Positions 36,910-49,037 of a stretch of 64,000 nt of DNA are shown here, in pieces (position 1 is the first letter of the stretch; each line of letters begins with the position of its first letter). Made by a program: the position numbers and the translations under genes. The notes under the pieces were generated by a model. It was given only the letters and a program-made list of their open reading frames with translations, was not told where the DNA came from and searched no databases. Source of the stretch: Bradyrhizobium elkanii USDA 76 (GTDB lineage Bacteria > Pseudomonadota > Alphaproteobacteria > Rhizobiales > Xanthobacteraceae); NCBI RefSeq assembly GCF_023278185.1, contig NZ_CP066356.1, positions 372,001-436,000 on the forward strand, given 5' to 3'.

Positions 36910-38151
36910 TTACGACCGGTAATCGCCGTTGATCGCGACGTATTCCTTGGTGAGGTCGCAGGTCAGCACGCGGTCTTTGGCCTTGCCGAGGCCGAGCGCG
37001 ACCTTGATCTGGATCTTCGGCGCCTTCATCGCCTCCGACACCTCCTTCTCATTGTAGGACGGGTCGCGCGCGCCGCTCTTGGCGACACGGATGCCGTTGA
37101 AGGAGATCGAGAGCTTGTCGCGGTTGGCGGGCTCGCCGGCCTTGCCGACCGCCATCACCACGCGGCCCCAATTGGCGTCCTCGCCGGCGATCGCGGTCTT
37201 CACCAGCGGCGAATTGGCGATCGACATCGCGATTCTGCGCGCCGACGGTTTGGTGGTGGCGCCCTCGACCACGACCTCGACCAGCTTGCGGGCGCCTTCG
37301 CCGTCGCGCGCCACCTGCTCGGACAGATCGGCGAGAATCTGCTGGAACGCCTTGGTGAAGGCCTTCAGCCGCGGGTCGCTGGCGCGCGAGATCTTCGGCG
37401 CGCCATGGGCGGCAGCGGCGCCGGTCGCGAATGCCAGCAGCGTGTCCGAGGTCGAGGTGTCGCCGTCGATGGTCAGCGCATTGAAGGTGTCCTCGACGCC
37501 GGCCTTGAGCAGGGATTGCAGCACCGATGCCGACAGCGGCGCGTCGGTGAAGATGAACGACAGCATGGTCGCCATGTCGGGCATGATCATGCCGGCGCCC
37601 TTGGCCATGCCGTTGATCGTCACCCTGGCCTTGCCGAGCTTCACGGTCGCGGTCGCGACCTTGGGGAAAGTGTCGGTAGTCATGATCGCCCTGGCCGCGT
37701 CCATCCAGCGATCGGGGGTCGCGGTCTCCGCGAGCTGCGCCAGCACGCCGTCGAACTTGGTGGCGTCGAGCGGCTCGCCGATCACGCCGGTCGAGGCGAG
37801 GAACACGTCCGACGTCGAGCAGCCGACCGCCTTCGCCGCGATTTGCGCGGTCAGTGCGGTCGACGCCTTGCCGGTCTTGCCGGTGAAGGCGTTGGCATTG
37901 CCGGAATTGACCACCAGCGCGCGCGCAGCCCCGCCCTTCAGCTTGGCGCGGCACCATTCGACCGGCGCCGACGGGCACTTCGACTTGGTGAAGACGCCGG
38001 CCACCGTGGTGCCCTTGTCGAGCAGCGCGAGCAGCACGTCGGTGCGTCCCTTGTAGCGGATGCCGGCGGCAGCGGTCGCAAGCCGCACACCCGCGATCGC
38101 GGGCATCTCGGGAACGTCTGATGGGGCGAGGGGAGAGACGGCGGTGGACAT
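36910..38151 (-). CDS. argJ: bifunctional glutamate N-acetyltransferase/amino-acid acetyltransferase
   Basis: This 413-residue enzyme transfers the acetyl group from N-acetylornithine to glutamate in arginine synthesis. The precursor self-cleaves before the Thr of MATMLSFIF (about residue 197). [12 protein letters not shown] and the C-terminal [12 protein letters not shown] are also seen. ATG 38151 gives the usual length; ATG 38187 would add an unlikely 12-residue leader. Confidence 0.95.
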   Translation of the reverse strand: MSTAVSPLAPSDVPEMPAIAGVRLATAAAGIRYKGRTDVLLALLDKGTTVAGVFTKSKCPSAPVEWCRAKLKGGAARALVVNSGNANAFTGKTGKASTALTAQIAAKAVGCSTSDVFLASTGVIGEPLDATKFDGVLAQLAETATPDRWMDAARAIMTTDTFPKVATATVKLGKARVTINGMAKGAGMIMPDMATMLSFIFTDAPLSASVLQSLLKAGVEDTFNALTIDGDTSTSDTLLAFATGAAAAHGAPKISRASDPRLKAFTKAFQQILADLSEQVARDGEGARKLVEVVVEGATTKPSARRIAMSIANSPLVKTAIAGEDANWGRVVMAVGKAGEPANRDKLSISFNGIRVAKSGARDPSYNEKEVSEAMKAPKIQIKVALGLGKAKDRVLTCDLTKEYVAINGDYRS

Positions 38152-38289
38152 CGGCAAGCTTCCGGCTAGGGGAGGGAAGCGCTCCATAACATCTCGACGT
38201 GCGAAGCGGGAGAGGGCTGCGATGCGAACGCGCTGTCATGAATTGTTCAAGGAAGCCGCAGTCCCGATAGAGCCCAACGGGTCGTGTCC

Positions 38290-38424
38290 CATCTGCTCCT
38301 TCCCCCTGAAAGGGGGAAGGTCGGGATGGGGGTCAGCCGCGGATGCCGCTGCATGCTGAGAGAGCAGATCCCCACCCGCTTTGCTCTGGCGAGCAAAGCG
38401 ACCTCCCCTTTTCAAGGGGAGGTT
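38290..38424. repeat. GC-rich inverted-repeat element between argJ and the isomerase gene
   Basis: The outer parts carry ATCTGCTC/GAGCAGAT and CCTTCCCC/GGGGAGG arms. It is a relative of the 34488 and 50255 elements. It fills most of the 341-base gap 38152-38492; the rest is the terminator below. Confidence 0.65.
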
Positions 38425-38434
38425 AAGGCGCCGC

Positions 38435-38467
38435 AAAAACGCAAATGGCCGGGACATGCCCGGCCAT
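38435..38467 (-). terminator. rho-independent terminator of the isomerase gene
   Basis: A perfect nine-base stem ATGGCCGGG/CCCGGCCAT with a five-base loop, read on the minus strand, is followed by a short TTTGCGTTTTT run. Confidence 0.8.
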
Positions 38468-38492
38468 CGCAACTGCATCTGTTTCGCGAGGC

Positions 38493-39419
38493 TTACTTCT
38501 TCGCCGGCGCCATCTTGTTGTCGGCCGGCTTCGGCGCGTCCTTGGCGGCATCCGCCGGCGCGGCGGCGTCGGCCGGCTTGTCCATGCGCTCGACCTTGGC
38601 GGCCTCGCGCAGCTTGGCGACGTAGTCGGCCTGCGCCTTGCGGGTCACATAGGTCTCGATCTGGGCCTTCACCTGCTCGAAGTCGGGCGCCTTGCGGTTG
38701 CGCTTTTCCTCGACCTTGATGATGTGCCAGCCGAACTGCGACTTCACCGGATCGGAGATCTTGCCCGGCTCGAGCGAGAAGGCGACCGCGGAGAATTCCG
38801 GCACCATCTGCTCCTTGGTGAAGAAGCCGAGGTCGCCGCCGTCGGAGGCGCCGGGGTCCTTGGACTTCTTCTTGGCGAGCTCGCCGAAGTCGGCGCCCTT
38901 CTCGAGCTCGGCCTTGATCGCCTTGGCCTCGTCCTCGGTCTCGACCAGGATGTGGCGGGCGCGCACCTCCTGCTCGCCGGTGATCTGCTTGGCGGCCTCC
39001 TCATAGACCTTCTTCATGGCGTCGTCGGTGGTCGCGGCCTTGCCCTCGCTGGCAAGCAGGCTGTCCATCAACAGGCGGTTGCGGGTGAAGGCGAGCCGCT
39101 TCTTGAAGTCGTCATTGTTCTCGATCTTCTTGTCCTCGGCGGCCTTGGACACGATCTTCATGTCGATCAGGAAGGACAGCACGTTGTCCTTGCGGGTCGA
39201 GGGGTCCATCTGCTGCAGGCTCGGGCCGAGTTCCTCCTCGGCGAGCGCCACGTCGCTGGCGTGGATCTCCGAGCCGTTGACCTTCGCCAGCACCGGGTCG
39301 GATTCCGCGGCCCGGACCGGGAGGCCGGCAGCCAGCACTGCGACAAGACAGCCCGTCGCGGCCAGGGTGGCGAGGCCGAGGCGCAGGCCGGTTTTGGTTT
39401 CCGGGGGCGAGGTGGTCAT
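38493..39419 (-). CDS. parvulin-type peptidyl-prolyl isomerase
   Basis: This 308-residue protein has a signal peptide (LGLATLAATGCLVAVLAAGLP, cleavage near VRAAE), an N-terminal SurA-like chaperone region, and a parvulin domain at about 150-250 (RARHILVETEDEAKAIKAEL, SKDPGASDGGDLGFFTKEQM, VKSQFGWHIIKVEEKR). It should assist folding of exported proteins, and it is divergent from secA, which exports them. The C-terminus is Ala/Asp/Lys-rich. ATG 39419 sits behind AAGGA. Confidence 0.93.
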   Translation of the reverse strand: MTTSPPETKTGLRLGLATLAATGCLVAVLAAGLPVRAAESDPVLAKVNGSEIHASDVALAEEELGPSLQQMDPSTRKDNVLSFLIDMKIVSKAAEDKKIENNDDFKKRLAFTRNRLLMDSLLASEGKAATTDDAMKKVYEEAAKQITGEQEVRARHILVETEDEAKAIKAELEKGADFGELAKKKSKDPGASDGGDLGFFTKEQMVPEFSAVAFSLEPGKISDPVKSQFGWHIIKVEEKRNRKAPDFEQVKAQIETYVTRKAQADYVAKLREAAKVERMDKPADAAAPADAAKDAPKPADNKMAPAKK

Positions 39420-39821
39420 GCAAAATCCTTGTCTCAAAGGGGGGAAGCTCGAGCGGGGCGGACACTCGCCCAATCGTGTTACATTGGCAACGCGAAAGTC
39501 TTGTCAAAATGATGAATTCCTTGACATCTTGCCAGCGTTGACAACCCCCCGACCGGGCCATATCTCTGGCCAACCGCGTCAGCGGTGAGAGCGCTTATTT
39601 TGCTGCGTTTTTCGCCGTTGAACCCAGGATGGCCTGTTTCCCACTCAATTGGCGGAGGAGCTCCGGGCCGGGGCTCGAACCGTAGCGCGTCACGGTGAGT
39701 TGATAGGCGATCCGGCGGACCATCTCAGGCTGTAATCCAGACTGAATTCCAAGACTATTCCAAGACCGAACGTCAAGACTGAACGAAGACCGAACCCGAG
39801 ACCGAAGAACAGGAATTTCGC
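39420..39821. other. secA leader and divergent promoter region
   Basis: The 402 bases contain no gene. TTGACA-like boxes occur near 39511 and 39537. From 39740 to 39810 there are about six imperfect 11-13-base repeats beginning GAC(T/C)GAA, ending at the AGGA ribosome site of secA. Confidence 0.5.
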
Positions 39822-42686
<2,865 letters not shown>

Positions 42687-42953
42687 GCCATCGCACGCGC
42701 CGGCGGCCATCTCAGGCACGCACGTGATGCAATGTGGTCTTCGCGCTATCCGGAGCGGGTGCCCGCAGGCATCGGTATCTAAACCAGAGCGCAATAACGG
42801 GCTCGATGACGGAGCGGAGCGCTGCGTCGCGCCCGTCCGCTTGAGTCCTCAAGAGTGGACACGTCGTCGGGCTGGGCAACCGTTCTTGTTTGCCTCTGAC
42901 ATCGACATCACGCGGGGCACTCCAGCTTCTGTTCAAGCCGTTGTGCCCGTCGC

Positions 42954-43667
42954 TCACCGAGCCGCGCCGACCATGAAAACACGAACGGCCGATCGAACAG
43001 CCGCTTCGGCTTGTGCGGATGTCGGCGGCGGTCGCAATCCCAAAACGACCTGAAGGTGCAGATCGTCGCGGATCATGCCAAGGAAGTGCTCGGCCAGTCT
43101 TTCGCAATCGCGCTGTTGAAGGCCCCATTGCTTCGCGTTCTCGCGAAGAACCGCAGCCAGCCGAGCGCTCGCCTGACCCGGGCCGGCGGCAAAGAAGGTT
43201 TTCGCTAGATCAGGGAAGCGCGCGCCCTCGCCGACGACAGTACGGTAAAGCTGAAGAGCTTCCGGAGACATGACAACGTCGATGTACCTTCTGCCGACCT
43301 CGTAAAGGGTTGATTCAAGGTCGTTGCGTTCGAACGTGCTCTCCGAGAGAGGCGCCATGGCGCGCTGCGAAATCTCCCCCACGATCGTCGCGAACAACTG
43401 CTCCTTGTTGCCGAAATAGCTGTAGATCGTCCGCTTCGATCCTCCGACCTTCGCGATCACCTCATCGACGCTCGCTCCAGCAAAGCCGGAACGAAAAAAC
43501 ACTTCAGTCGCTGCCTCGAGAAACTCCGCGCGTCGCGCATCTCTTTTCCCCGAGCCGCTCGAAGGATCATCAACTTCAGCCAAGTTTGTGCACCTCTCTG
43601 CTGCCAGCCGCTGTTCGTCGCGTCTCGCGGGCCCTTCCAACCATAACCCTCTCATCTTGACCTGCAT
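42954..43667 (-). CDS. TetR family transcriptional regulator
   Basis: The DNA-binding domain starts at KRDARRAEFLEAATEVFFRSGF and includes ASVDEVIAKVGGSKRTIYSYFGNKEQLFATIV; the C-terminal region resembles the TetR_C_7/AefR-like class. The longest frame gives 237 residues; TTG 43583 behind AGAGAGG would give a more normal 209. It is divergent from emrA-like and emrB-like genes and next to a perfect 22-bp palindrome, so it very likely represses that efflux pair. Confidence 0.88.
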   Translation of the reverse strand: MQVKMRGLWLEGPARRDEQRLAAERCTNLAEVDDPSSGSGKRDARRAEFLEAATEVFFRSGFAGASVDEVIAKVGGSKRTIYSYFGNKEQLFATIVGEISQRAMAPLSESTFERNDLESTLYEVGRRYIDVVMSPEALQLYRTVVGEGARFPDLAKTFFAAGPGQASARLAAVLRENAKQWGLQQRDCERLAEHFLGMIRDDLHLQVVLGLRPPPTSAQAEAAVRSAVRVFMVGAAR

Positions 43668-43674
43668 CTCTCAA

Positions 43675-43696
43675 TACGGTACGGTACCGTACCGTA
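43675..43696. promoter_or_regulatory. perfect 22-bp palindrome, probable TetR operator
   Basis: The half site TACGGTACGGT is followed directly by its exact complement, centred between 43685 and 43686. It lies between the TetR gene and the HlyD-like gene, 34 bases before the latter's start. Position and symmetry are those of a TetR autoregulatory operator. Confidence 0.8.
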
Positions 43697-43730
43697 GCAA
43701 ACCGATTAGCCGACGCAAGGAAGCCTTGAG

Positions 43731-44828
43731 ATGAGACGAATTGGACGCCGTGTGATCGTCGGGGCAGCCGTTTCAGTGACGATCTTGGCGGTTGAGATCG
43801 GATGGGCGTGGTGGGAGTACGCCCTCTCGACAGAGACGACGGACAACGCGTACGTCCACGGCGATATCACCGCGATCGCGCCGAAGGTTGCAGGTTACGT
43901 CGCGGAAGTCGCAGTACACGACAATCAGGCGGTCTCAGCCGGAGACATCCTCGTCCGAATCGCGGACGAGGATTATCGCGCACAGCGGGACCGGGCTACG
44001 GCTTCGGTCAGCCAGGTCCAGGCGGCCATCGAGAACCTTGCGAGGCGTAAGGACCTGCAGCAGGCAGTCGTTCGCGAAGCTGAGGCGTCATCCCAGATGG
44101 CCCAAGCGGATCTGGATCTTGCCGAACGTCAATTCGGTCGGACCAGCCATCTGCTGCAAACCGGCGCAGTCTCCGTCCGTGTCCACGACACCGCCATTGC
44201 GGATCAAAGCCGCGCGCGAGCTGCGCTGGCGCGCAGCCAGGCAGCGATCACCGCAGCGCGCGAGCAAGAGGCAGTGCTCGCATCAGAATCGGCTCAATTC
44301 GCGGGGCGTCTCGCGGAGGCCCGAGCCGGCCTTTCGCTTGCTGAGATCGCTTTGTCCGAAACCATTATCCGCGCTCCGGTCGCTGGCATCGTTGGAAATC
44401 GCCGGGTTCGGCTGGGCGAGTATGTTCGCCCCGGCGGAAGTCTGCTCTCGATCGTTCCGGTTGACGGCGTCTGGGTGGTCGCCAACTTCAAGGAAACCCA
44501 GATTTCCCGGATGCGAGTCGGGCAGCCCGCCGAGATAACTGTCGACGGCTACGCGAATGTCAGAATGCGTGGAACGATCGACAGTCTTTCACCGGGCAGT
44601 GGTGCCGCCTTCAGCCTCATTCCGCCCGATAACGCGACCGGAAACTTCGTGCGGATTGTACAGCGTGTCCCCGTCAAGATCCGCCTCGACCACGCGAACG
44701 CATTACACGGCCGGCTCGTTCCGGGAATGTCCGTCGACGTGTCGGTTGACCTCACGACGCATGCGAAGCCGGCCCCAGGCCGCGCGCCTGAGGATGCCAC
44801 GGTATCGCTCTTTCGCGAGGCGCACTAG
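43731..44828 (+). CDS. HlyD/EmrA family efflux periplasmic adaptor
   Basis: This 365-residue adaptor has one N-terminal membrane helix (VIVGAAVSVTILAVEIGWAW), the biotinyl-lipoyl-like half motif TTDNAYVHGDITAIAPKVAG, a long coiled coil at about 95-210, and the second half IIRAPVAGIVGNRRVRLGEYV. It should bridge the MFS pump encoded three bases downstream to an outer-membrane channel. Codon use is less GC-biased than in its neighbours. Confidence 0.92.
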   Translation: MRRIGRRVIVGAAVSVTILAVEIGWAWWEYALSTETTDNAYVHGDITAIAPKVAGYVAEVAVHDNQAVSAGDILVRIADEDYRAQRDRATASVSQVQAAIENLARRKDLQQAVVREAEASSQMAQADLDLAERQFGRTSHLLQTGAVSVRVHDTAIADQSRARAALARSQAAITAAREQEAVLASESAQFAGRLAEARAGLSLAEIALSETIIRAPVAGIVGNRRVRLGEYVRPGGSLLSIVPVDGVWVVANFKETQISRMRVGQPAEITVDGYANVRMRGTIDSLSPGSGAAFSLIPPDNATGNFVRIVQRVPVKIRLDHANALHGRLVPGMSVDVSVDLTTHAKPAPGRAPEDATVSLFREAH

Positions 44829-44831
44829 GTC

Positions 44832-46430
44832 ATGAGCTGCTCTGCGCAATCTGTGGCGGAGGCCTCTTCAGGTGAACGATCTGCCTTGCGAGGATGGGTC
44901 CTCCTCCTCTTGATCCTTGCGACAGCCACAGATGCCATCAACAGCACGGTGCTGGTGATCGCGCGGGCCCAGCTCATGGGTTCTACCCACACCACGACCG
45001 ATGAGATCGCATGGGTCAACATGGCCTACCTCGCGGCAAAGCTCACCTGCTTTCCCGTCGCTGCCTGGCTTTGCGTTCGGGTAGCTTCAGGAAAGCTCAT
45101 CCTTGCTGCCACGACGGTGCTGCTCGTGAGCTTGGTCGGCTGTGCGATGACTCACCACCTCGAAGTTCTCATCATGTGGCGCATTCTCCAGGGTGTCGCC
45201 GGTGCGGTGCTGCTCGTCTGCAGCCAATTTGTCTTGTTCGAAGCCTTTCCACGACGGCAGCAGGGCGTCGTGCAAGCGGCCTTTGCATTCAGCGTCATCA
45301 TGGCGCCGACGACGTTGACGCCAGCGCTCCAGGGATGGGCGGTCGATACCGGAAGCTGGTCATGGATATTTTGGGCCAGTTTCCCGCTCGCACTCTGCGG
45401 ATTGATCGCCGCTCTCCTGCTTCCCCTTGCCGGCATACCCAGAACGGAAAGCAGGCCATTCGATTGGACCGGCGTCAGCCTTATGGCTACCGCCATGACG
45501 GCGATCGTGTTCGTCACCCAGGAAGGCAGCCGATACAATTGGTTCGATGAGCCCGAAATCGTCGTGCTCACGATTGTCGCCATGATTGCCACTGTGTCGT
45601 TCGTCGTCTGGCAATTTGCGTCGCAGCGCCGTGGCGCGCTGATCGACTTCGGCGCCTTTAGGGACGAGCATTTCAGCTTCGGCTTCCTGGTGAGCTTCGT
45701 CGCCGGATGCGCGCTGTTCGGCAGTGCGTTTATCATTCCGGCTTTTGCCACGAACGTCCTTGATTTCTCGCCGACCTATGCAGGCTTTCTGCTGTTGCCG
45801 AGTGGACTTTGCGTGTGCGCCGGCCTGCTCGCGGCGGGTTCGGCGATCCAGTTCAGATCGCTCGATCCTACGAGGCCAATCCCCATTGGCATCCTCTGCT
45901 TCATGACGGCGATGTGGGTGATGTCGGGATCGACCTCACAAAGCGGATTACCCGATCTGGTTGCTGTCCTGCTCCTCCGCGGCTTTGGCCTGGGTTTGCT
46001 GTTCGTGTCTCTCACGCTCGTGACGCTCAACGGATTGAACGGCGTGGCTCTCGCTCACGGAATTGCCTTGTTCAATGTAGGGCGCCAGCTGGGAGGCCAG
46101 GTCGGGATCGGCTGGCTCGCGACCTATCTTGATCATCAGAACGTGCTGAACAGGACTGTGCTCTCCCAATTCATCACTCCTGGAAATCCGGCCTTCATTC
46201 AGCGCCGGGAAGCTATCGAGACGGCGCTGATTTCGAGAGGCTTCAACCCCGAAGACGCGGGACAAGCCGCGATCAGGGTGATTCAGCAGGAATTCGGACG
46301 CCAAGTCGCAACCGTGTCATTCAACGAATGCTTTCTGGCGGTCGCGGTGTTATTTCTCGGCGCCGCTCCAGTCCTGATCCTGGCCAAGATCATGCTGCAT
46401 CGCCTTTCTCCTCATCGACCCATGCCATGA
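44832..46430 (+). CDS. MFS transporter, DHA2/EmrB family
   Basis: This 532-residue protein has about 14 membrane segments, with the family's VNMAYLAAKLTCFPVAAWLC region and the RILQGVAGAVLLVCSQFVLF motif. It is the drug:H+ antiporter partner of the adjacent EmrA-like adaptor. The conserved Asp of helix 1 is seen in ATATDAINSTVLVIA. Start ATG 44832 follows the adaptor stop by three bases, so the genes are co-translated. Confidence 0.92.
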   Translation: MSCSAQSVAEASSGERSALRGWVLLLLILATATDAINSTVLVIARAQLMGSTHTTTDEIAWVNMAYLAAKLTCFPVAAWLCVRVASGKLILAATTVLLVSLVGCAMTHHLEVLIMWRILQGVAGAVLLVCSQFVLFEAFPRRQQGVVQAAFAFSVIMAPTTLTPALQGWAVDTGSWSWIFWASFPLALCGLIAALLLPLAGIPRTESRPFDWTGVSLMATAMTAIVFVTQEGSRYNWFDEPEIVVLTIVAMIATVSFVVWQFASQRRGALIDFGAFRDEHFSFGFLVSFVAGCALFGSAFIIPAFATNVLDFSPTYAGFLLLPSGLCVCAGLLAAGSAIQFRSLDPTRPIPIGILCFMTAMWVMSGSTSQSGLPDLVAVLLLRGFGLGLLFVSLTLVTLNGLNGVALAHGIALFNVGRQLGGQVGIGWLATYLDHQNVLNRTVLSQFITPGNPAFIQRREAIETALISRGFNPEDAGQAAIRVIQQEFGRQVATVSFNECFLAVAVLFLGAAPVLILAKIMLHRLSPHRPMP

Positions 46431-46575
46431 GAGGCAGACTCTGCCGGTGCATCCGACAAGTCTGGCCGCAGTCACACCCGATCGATATGAAGGCGAGCCG
46501 CGGCAGGTCGGTGCTGCCGCTGGCAAAACCAGCGGCTTGCACGGGCCGTATCGCAAGGGCTAACGCAGGCAGAGC

Positions 46576-47010
46576 TTACCCGGCGAAGGCCTTGTCGAGA
46601 TCGGCGATCACGATCTTCTGCATCTTCAGCATCGCCTGCATCGCGCGATCGGCTGCCTTGCGGTCAGCGGCGCTGAGATAGCGGCCCAGCGCTGATGGGA
46701 TCACCTGCCAGGACAGGCCGAATTTGTCCTTGAGCCAGCCGCAGCGCGATTCCTGGCCGCCGTCGGTGAGCTTCTCCCAGAAGTAGTCCACCTGCTCCTG
46801 GGTCTCGACGCTCAGGAAGAACGACACCGCCTCGTTGAACTTGTGCTGCGGCCCGCCATTGAGCGCGTGGAACCGCTGCCCCTCGAGCTCGAAGGTCGCC
46901 ATGAAATCGCTGACGGTCTCGATCTTGGCGTTCGGAAACACCGATTTGTAGAAGGCGACGGCATCGCGGACGTTGTTGTCGAGCCAGAGGAACGGCGTGA
47001 TCGAAGTCAT
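46576..47010 (-). CDS. VOC/PhnB-like glyoxalase-fold protein
   Basis: This 144-residue protein of the 3-demethylubiquinone-9 3-methyltransferase-like (PhnB/YjdN) group has ITPFLWLDNNVRDAVAFYKSVF, FHALNGGPQHKFNEAVSFF and KDKFGLSWQVIPSAL. Despite the family's old name, methyltransferase activity is not expected. The physiological role is unknown. Confidence 0.88.
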   Translation of the reverse strand: MTSITPFLWLDNNVRDAVAFYKSVFPNAKIETVSDFMATFELEGQRFHALNGGPQHKFNEAVSFFLSVETQEQVDYFWEKLTDGGQESRCGWLKDKFGLSWQVIPSALGRYLSAADRKAADRAMQAMLKMQKIVIADLDKAFAG

Positions 47011-47175
47011 GACGGGAAGTCCTCGCTAATTGTCGATCGGGGAAGCCTGCGCAACGGCACGCGAAGGCTGCGCCGCAGGGCGCGCCCCAAGGACGCATCA
47101 AACCGCCGCATCCCGACATTTCCTGCCGGTCTTTTTTCGATGGTTTCGATAGGAATGCGCCGGGCCGGCGCGGCC

Positions 47176-47619
47176 TTAATTGGCGCTGCCGATCAGGCTT
47201 TCCAGCAGGCGCTTGAGCTCGGTGGTCGACTTGTCGCCATAGCTCTCGACGATGTGCTCCTCCTGGCTCACCGCGAGCGAGTTGAGCCGCCGGCACAGCG
47301 CCTTGCCGCGGTCGGAGACGAACATCAGCACCTTGCGGCGATCCTTGGGATCCTGGACGCGATAGACCAGGGCGTCCGACACCATGCGGTCGATCATCTT
47401 GGTCAGCGTCGGATGGTTGAGCAGCACGGCATCCGCAAGCTCGCCCATCGAGTGGCCGTTGCCGTCGGACAGCACTTTCAGGATGCGCCACTGCTCGACC
47501 GGCACGCCTTCCTTGGCGAGCCGCGTCTCCAACTGCCGGTTGATCTCCCGGTTGGCTTGCGCCAGCAGGTAGGCGAGATGTTCGGTGATCGGGGAATTTT
47601 CTTTCGGCGGTTTAGCCAC
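47176..47619 (-). CDS. MarR family transcriptional regulator
   Basis: This 147-residue winged-helix protein has VPVEQWRILKVLSDGNGHSM, the recognition segment ADAVLLNHPTLTKMIDRMVSDALV and the wing QDPKDRRKVLMFVSDRGKAL. It is divergent from the AmiC-like genes, and a 12-bp palindrome lies between. It is the best candidate regulator of the amide locus that follows. Confidence 0.9.
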   Translation of the reverse strand: MAKPPKENSPITEHLAYLLAQANREINRQLETRLAKEGVPVEQWRILKVLSDGNGHSMGELADAVLLNHPTLTKMIDRMVSDALVYRVQDPKDRRKVLMFVSDRGKALCRRLNSLAVSQEEHIVESYGDKSTTELKRLLESLIGSAN

Positions 47620-47693
47620 GGCGTGAGACCTGGTTCCTGACCCGGTGAATGAATGTCCGGCAACTCATGCCGTTTCTATATGCACTTCAATTG

Positions 47694-47705
47694 TTGAATA
47701 TTCAA
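47694..47705. promoter_or_regulatory. TTGAATATTCAA palindrome, candidate MarR operator
   Basis: A perfect 12-base palindrome in an A/T-rich island (about 47670-47720) lies between the divergent marR and AmiC-like genes. Size, symmetry and position fit MarR operators. Confidence 0.6.
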
Positions 47706-47797
47706 TATTTTCACCTAGGATATTCCCCCAACCAAGGGGCGGATGCCGCGACCGCCCGCTGGCTGCGTTGCGTACTGCTTCCCAGACAGGAGTTGGC

Positions 47798-48979
47798 GTG
47801 CTCTCGACGGTCTCTTTCCAGGCGTATGGCGGCATGCCCGTCGCGCCGCCGCTGCTGTTTCGAAACCCGTCGTCCTGCGCGGCCGATCTCGCTTTGACCG
47901 TCAAGCCGGGCTCGTCGCGGCGTGGCGGCACCGACAGCAAGCTTCGAATCGGCAATTTCATCACCTTCTCCCGGGCGCCCGGGATCTGGGGGCCGATCTC
48001 CGCCAACAGCGTCATGCTCGCGGTCGCCGAGATCAACCGGCGCGGCGGTATCCGCGGCCGCGAGGTCGAATTGTCGATGTACGACGCCGGCGGCCCGATC
48101 GAGGAGGTGGTGCGCCGCGCCGAGCGGGCTATCGCCTTCGACGAGATCGACGTCATCATGGGCTCGCATATCTCGGCGGTGCGCCTCGCGCTGCGCAAGG
48201 TCACGGCCGGCCGCATCCCCTATGTCTACACGCCGGTCTATGAGGGCGGCGAGCGGACGCCGGGGGTGATGGCGATCGGCGAGACGCCGCGCGCGGAAAG
48301 CCGGCCGGCGATCCACTGGCTCACCGAGGTCAAGAAGGCGCAGCGCTGGTACCTGATCGGCAGCGACTATGTCTGGCCCTGGCAGTCGCATCGCGCGGTG
48401 AAGCGCTACATCAAGGAGGCCGGTGGTCATGTCGTCGGCGAGGAATTCGTCCCGCTCGGCGAGGACAATCACGAGCCGCATCTGGCGCGGATTCGCGCCG
48501 CCAAGCCCGACGTAGTGCTGATCAGCCTGATCGGCACCGACAGCATCACCTTCAACCGCGCCTTCGCCGAGGCAGGGCTTGCGGCGACCACGCTGCGTTA
48601 CGCCGGCGCGATGGACGAGACCGTGATGCTCGGCGTCGGCCCGGACTCGACCGAGAACCTGTTCTGCGCTTCCGGTTATTTCGGCTGCATCGATTCGCGC
48701 GCCAATGACGACTTCCGGACCAGCTACCGCGCGATGTTCGGCGAGCATGCGCCGCCGATCGGCTCGGTCGGGCAGTCCAACTACGAGGGGATGCGCTTTC
48801 TCGAGGCGGCGGCCAATCAGGCGCGCTCGCTGTCGATCGGACCGTTGTCCGCCGCAGCGCACAACCTCGTCTACAGCGGCGCCCGCGGCACCGTCACCAT
48901 CCGCGACGGCCGCGCCGAGATGCCGATCTATCTTGCCGAGGCCGACGGTCTCGACTTCAATGTGATCAGGACGATCTAG
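47798..48979 (+). CDS. AmiC-like amide receptor / substrate-binding protein, copy 1
   Basis: This 393-residue type I periplasmic-binding-fold protein is close to the AmiC/FmdD group: LRIGNFITFSRAPGIWGP, VEINRRGGIRGREVELSMYDAGGP-like core, YTPVYEGGERTPGVMAIGETP and WYLIGSDYVWPWQSHRAVKRYI. No signal peptide is seen, suggesting a cytoplasmic sensor. GTG 47798 is chosen because GGAG is five bases upstream and the second copy starts the same way. A similar gene follows 58 bases later. Confidence 0.85.
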   Translation: MLSTVSFQAYGGMPVAPPLLFRNPSSCAADLALTVKPGSSRRGGTDSKLRIGNFITFSRAPGIWGPISANSVMLAVAEINRRGGIRGREVELSMYDAGGPIEEVVRRAERAIAFDEIDVIMGSHISAVRLALRKVTAGRIPYVYTPVYEGGERTPGVMAIGETPRAESRPAIHWLTEVKKAQRWYLIGSDYVWPWQSHRAVKRYIKEAGGHVVGEEFVPLGEDNHEPHLARIRAAKPDVVLISLIGTDSITFNRAFAEAGLAATTLRYAGAMDETVMLGVGPDSTENLFCASGYFGCIDSRANDDFRTSYRAMFGEHAPPIGSVGQSNYEGMRFLEAAANQARSLSIGPLSAAAHNLVYSGARGTVTIRDGRAEMPIYLAEADGLDFNVIRTI

Positions 48980-49037
48980 TTGGACCGGGCAATGCCGCGC
49001 TCGCCGCGCGGCTTGCCGGTGCCAGACAGGAGCAGGT

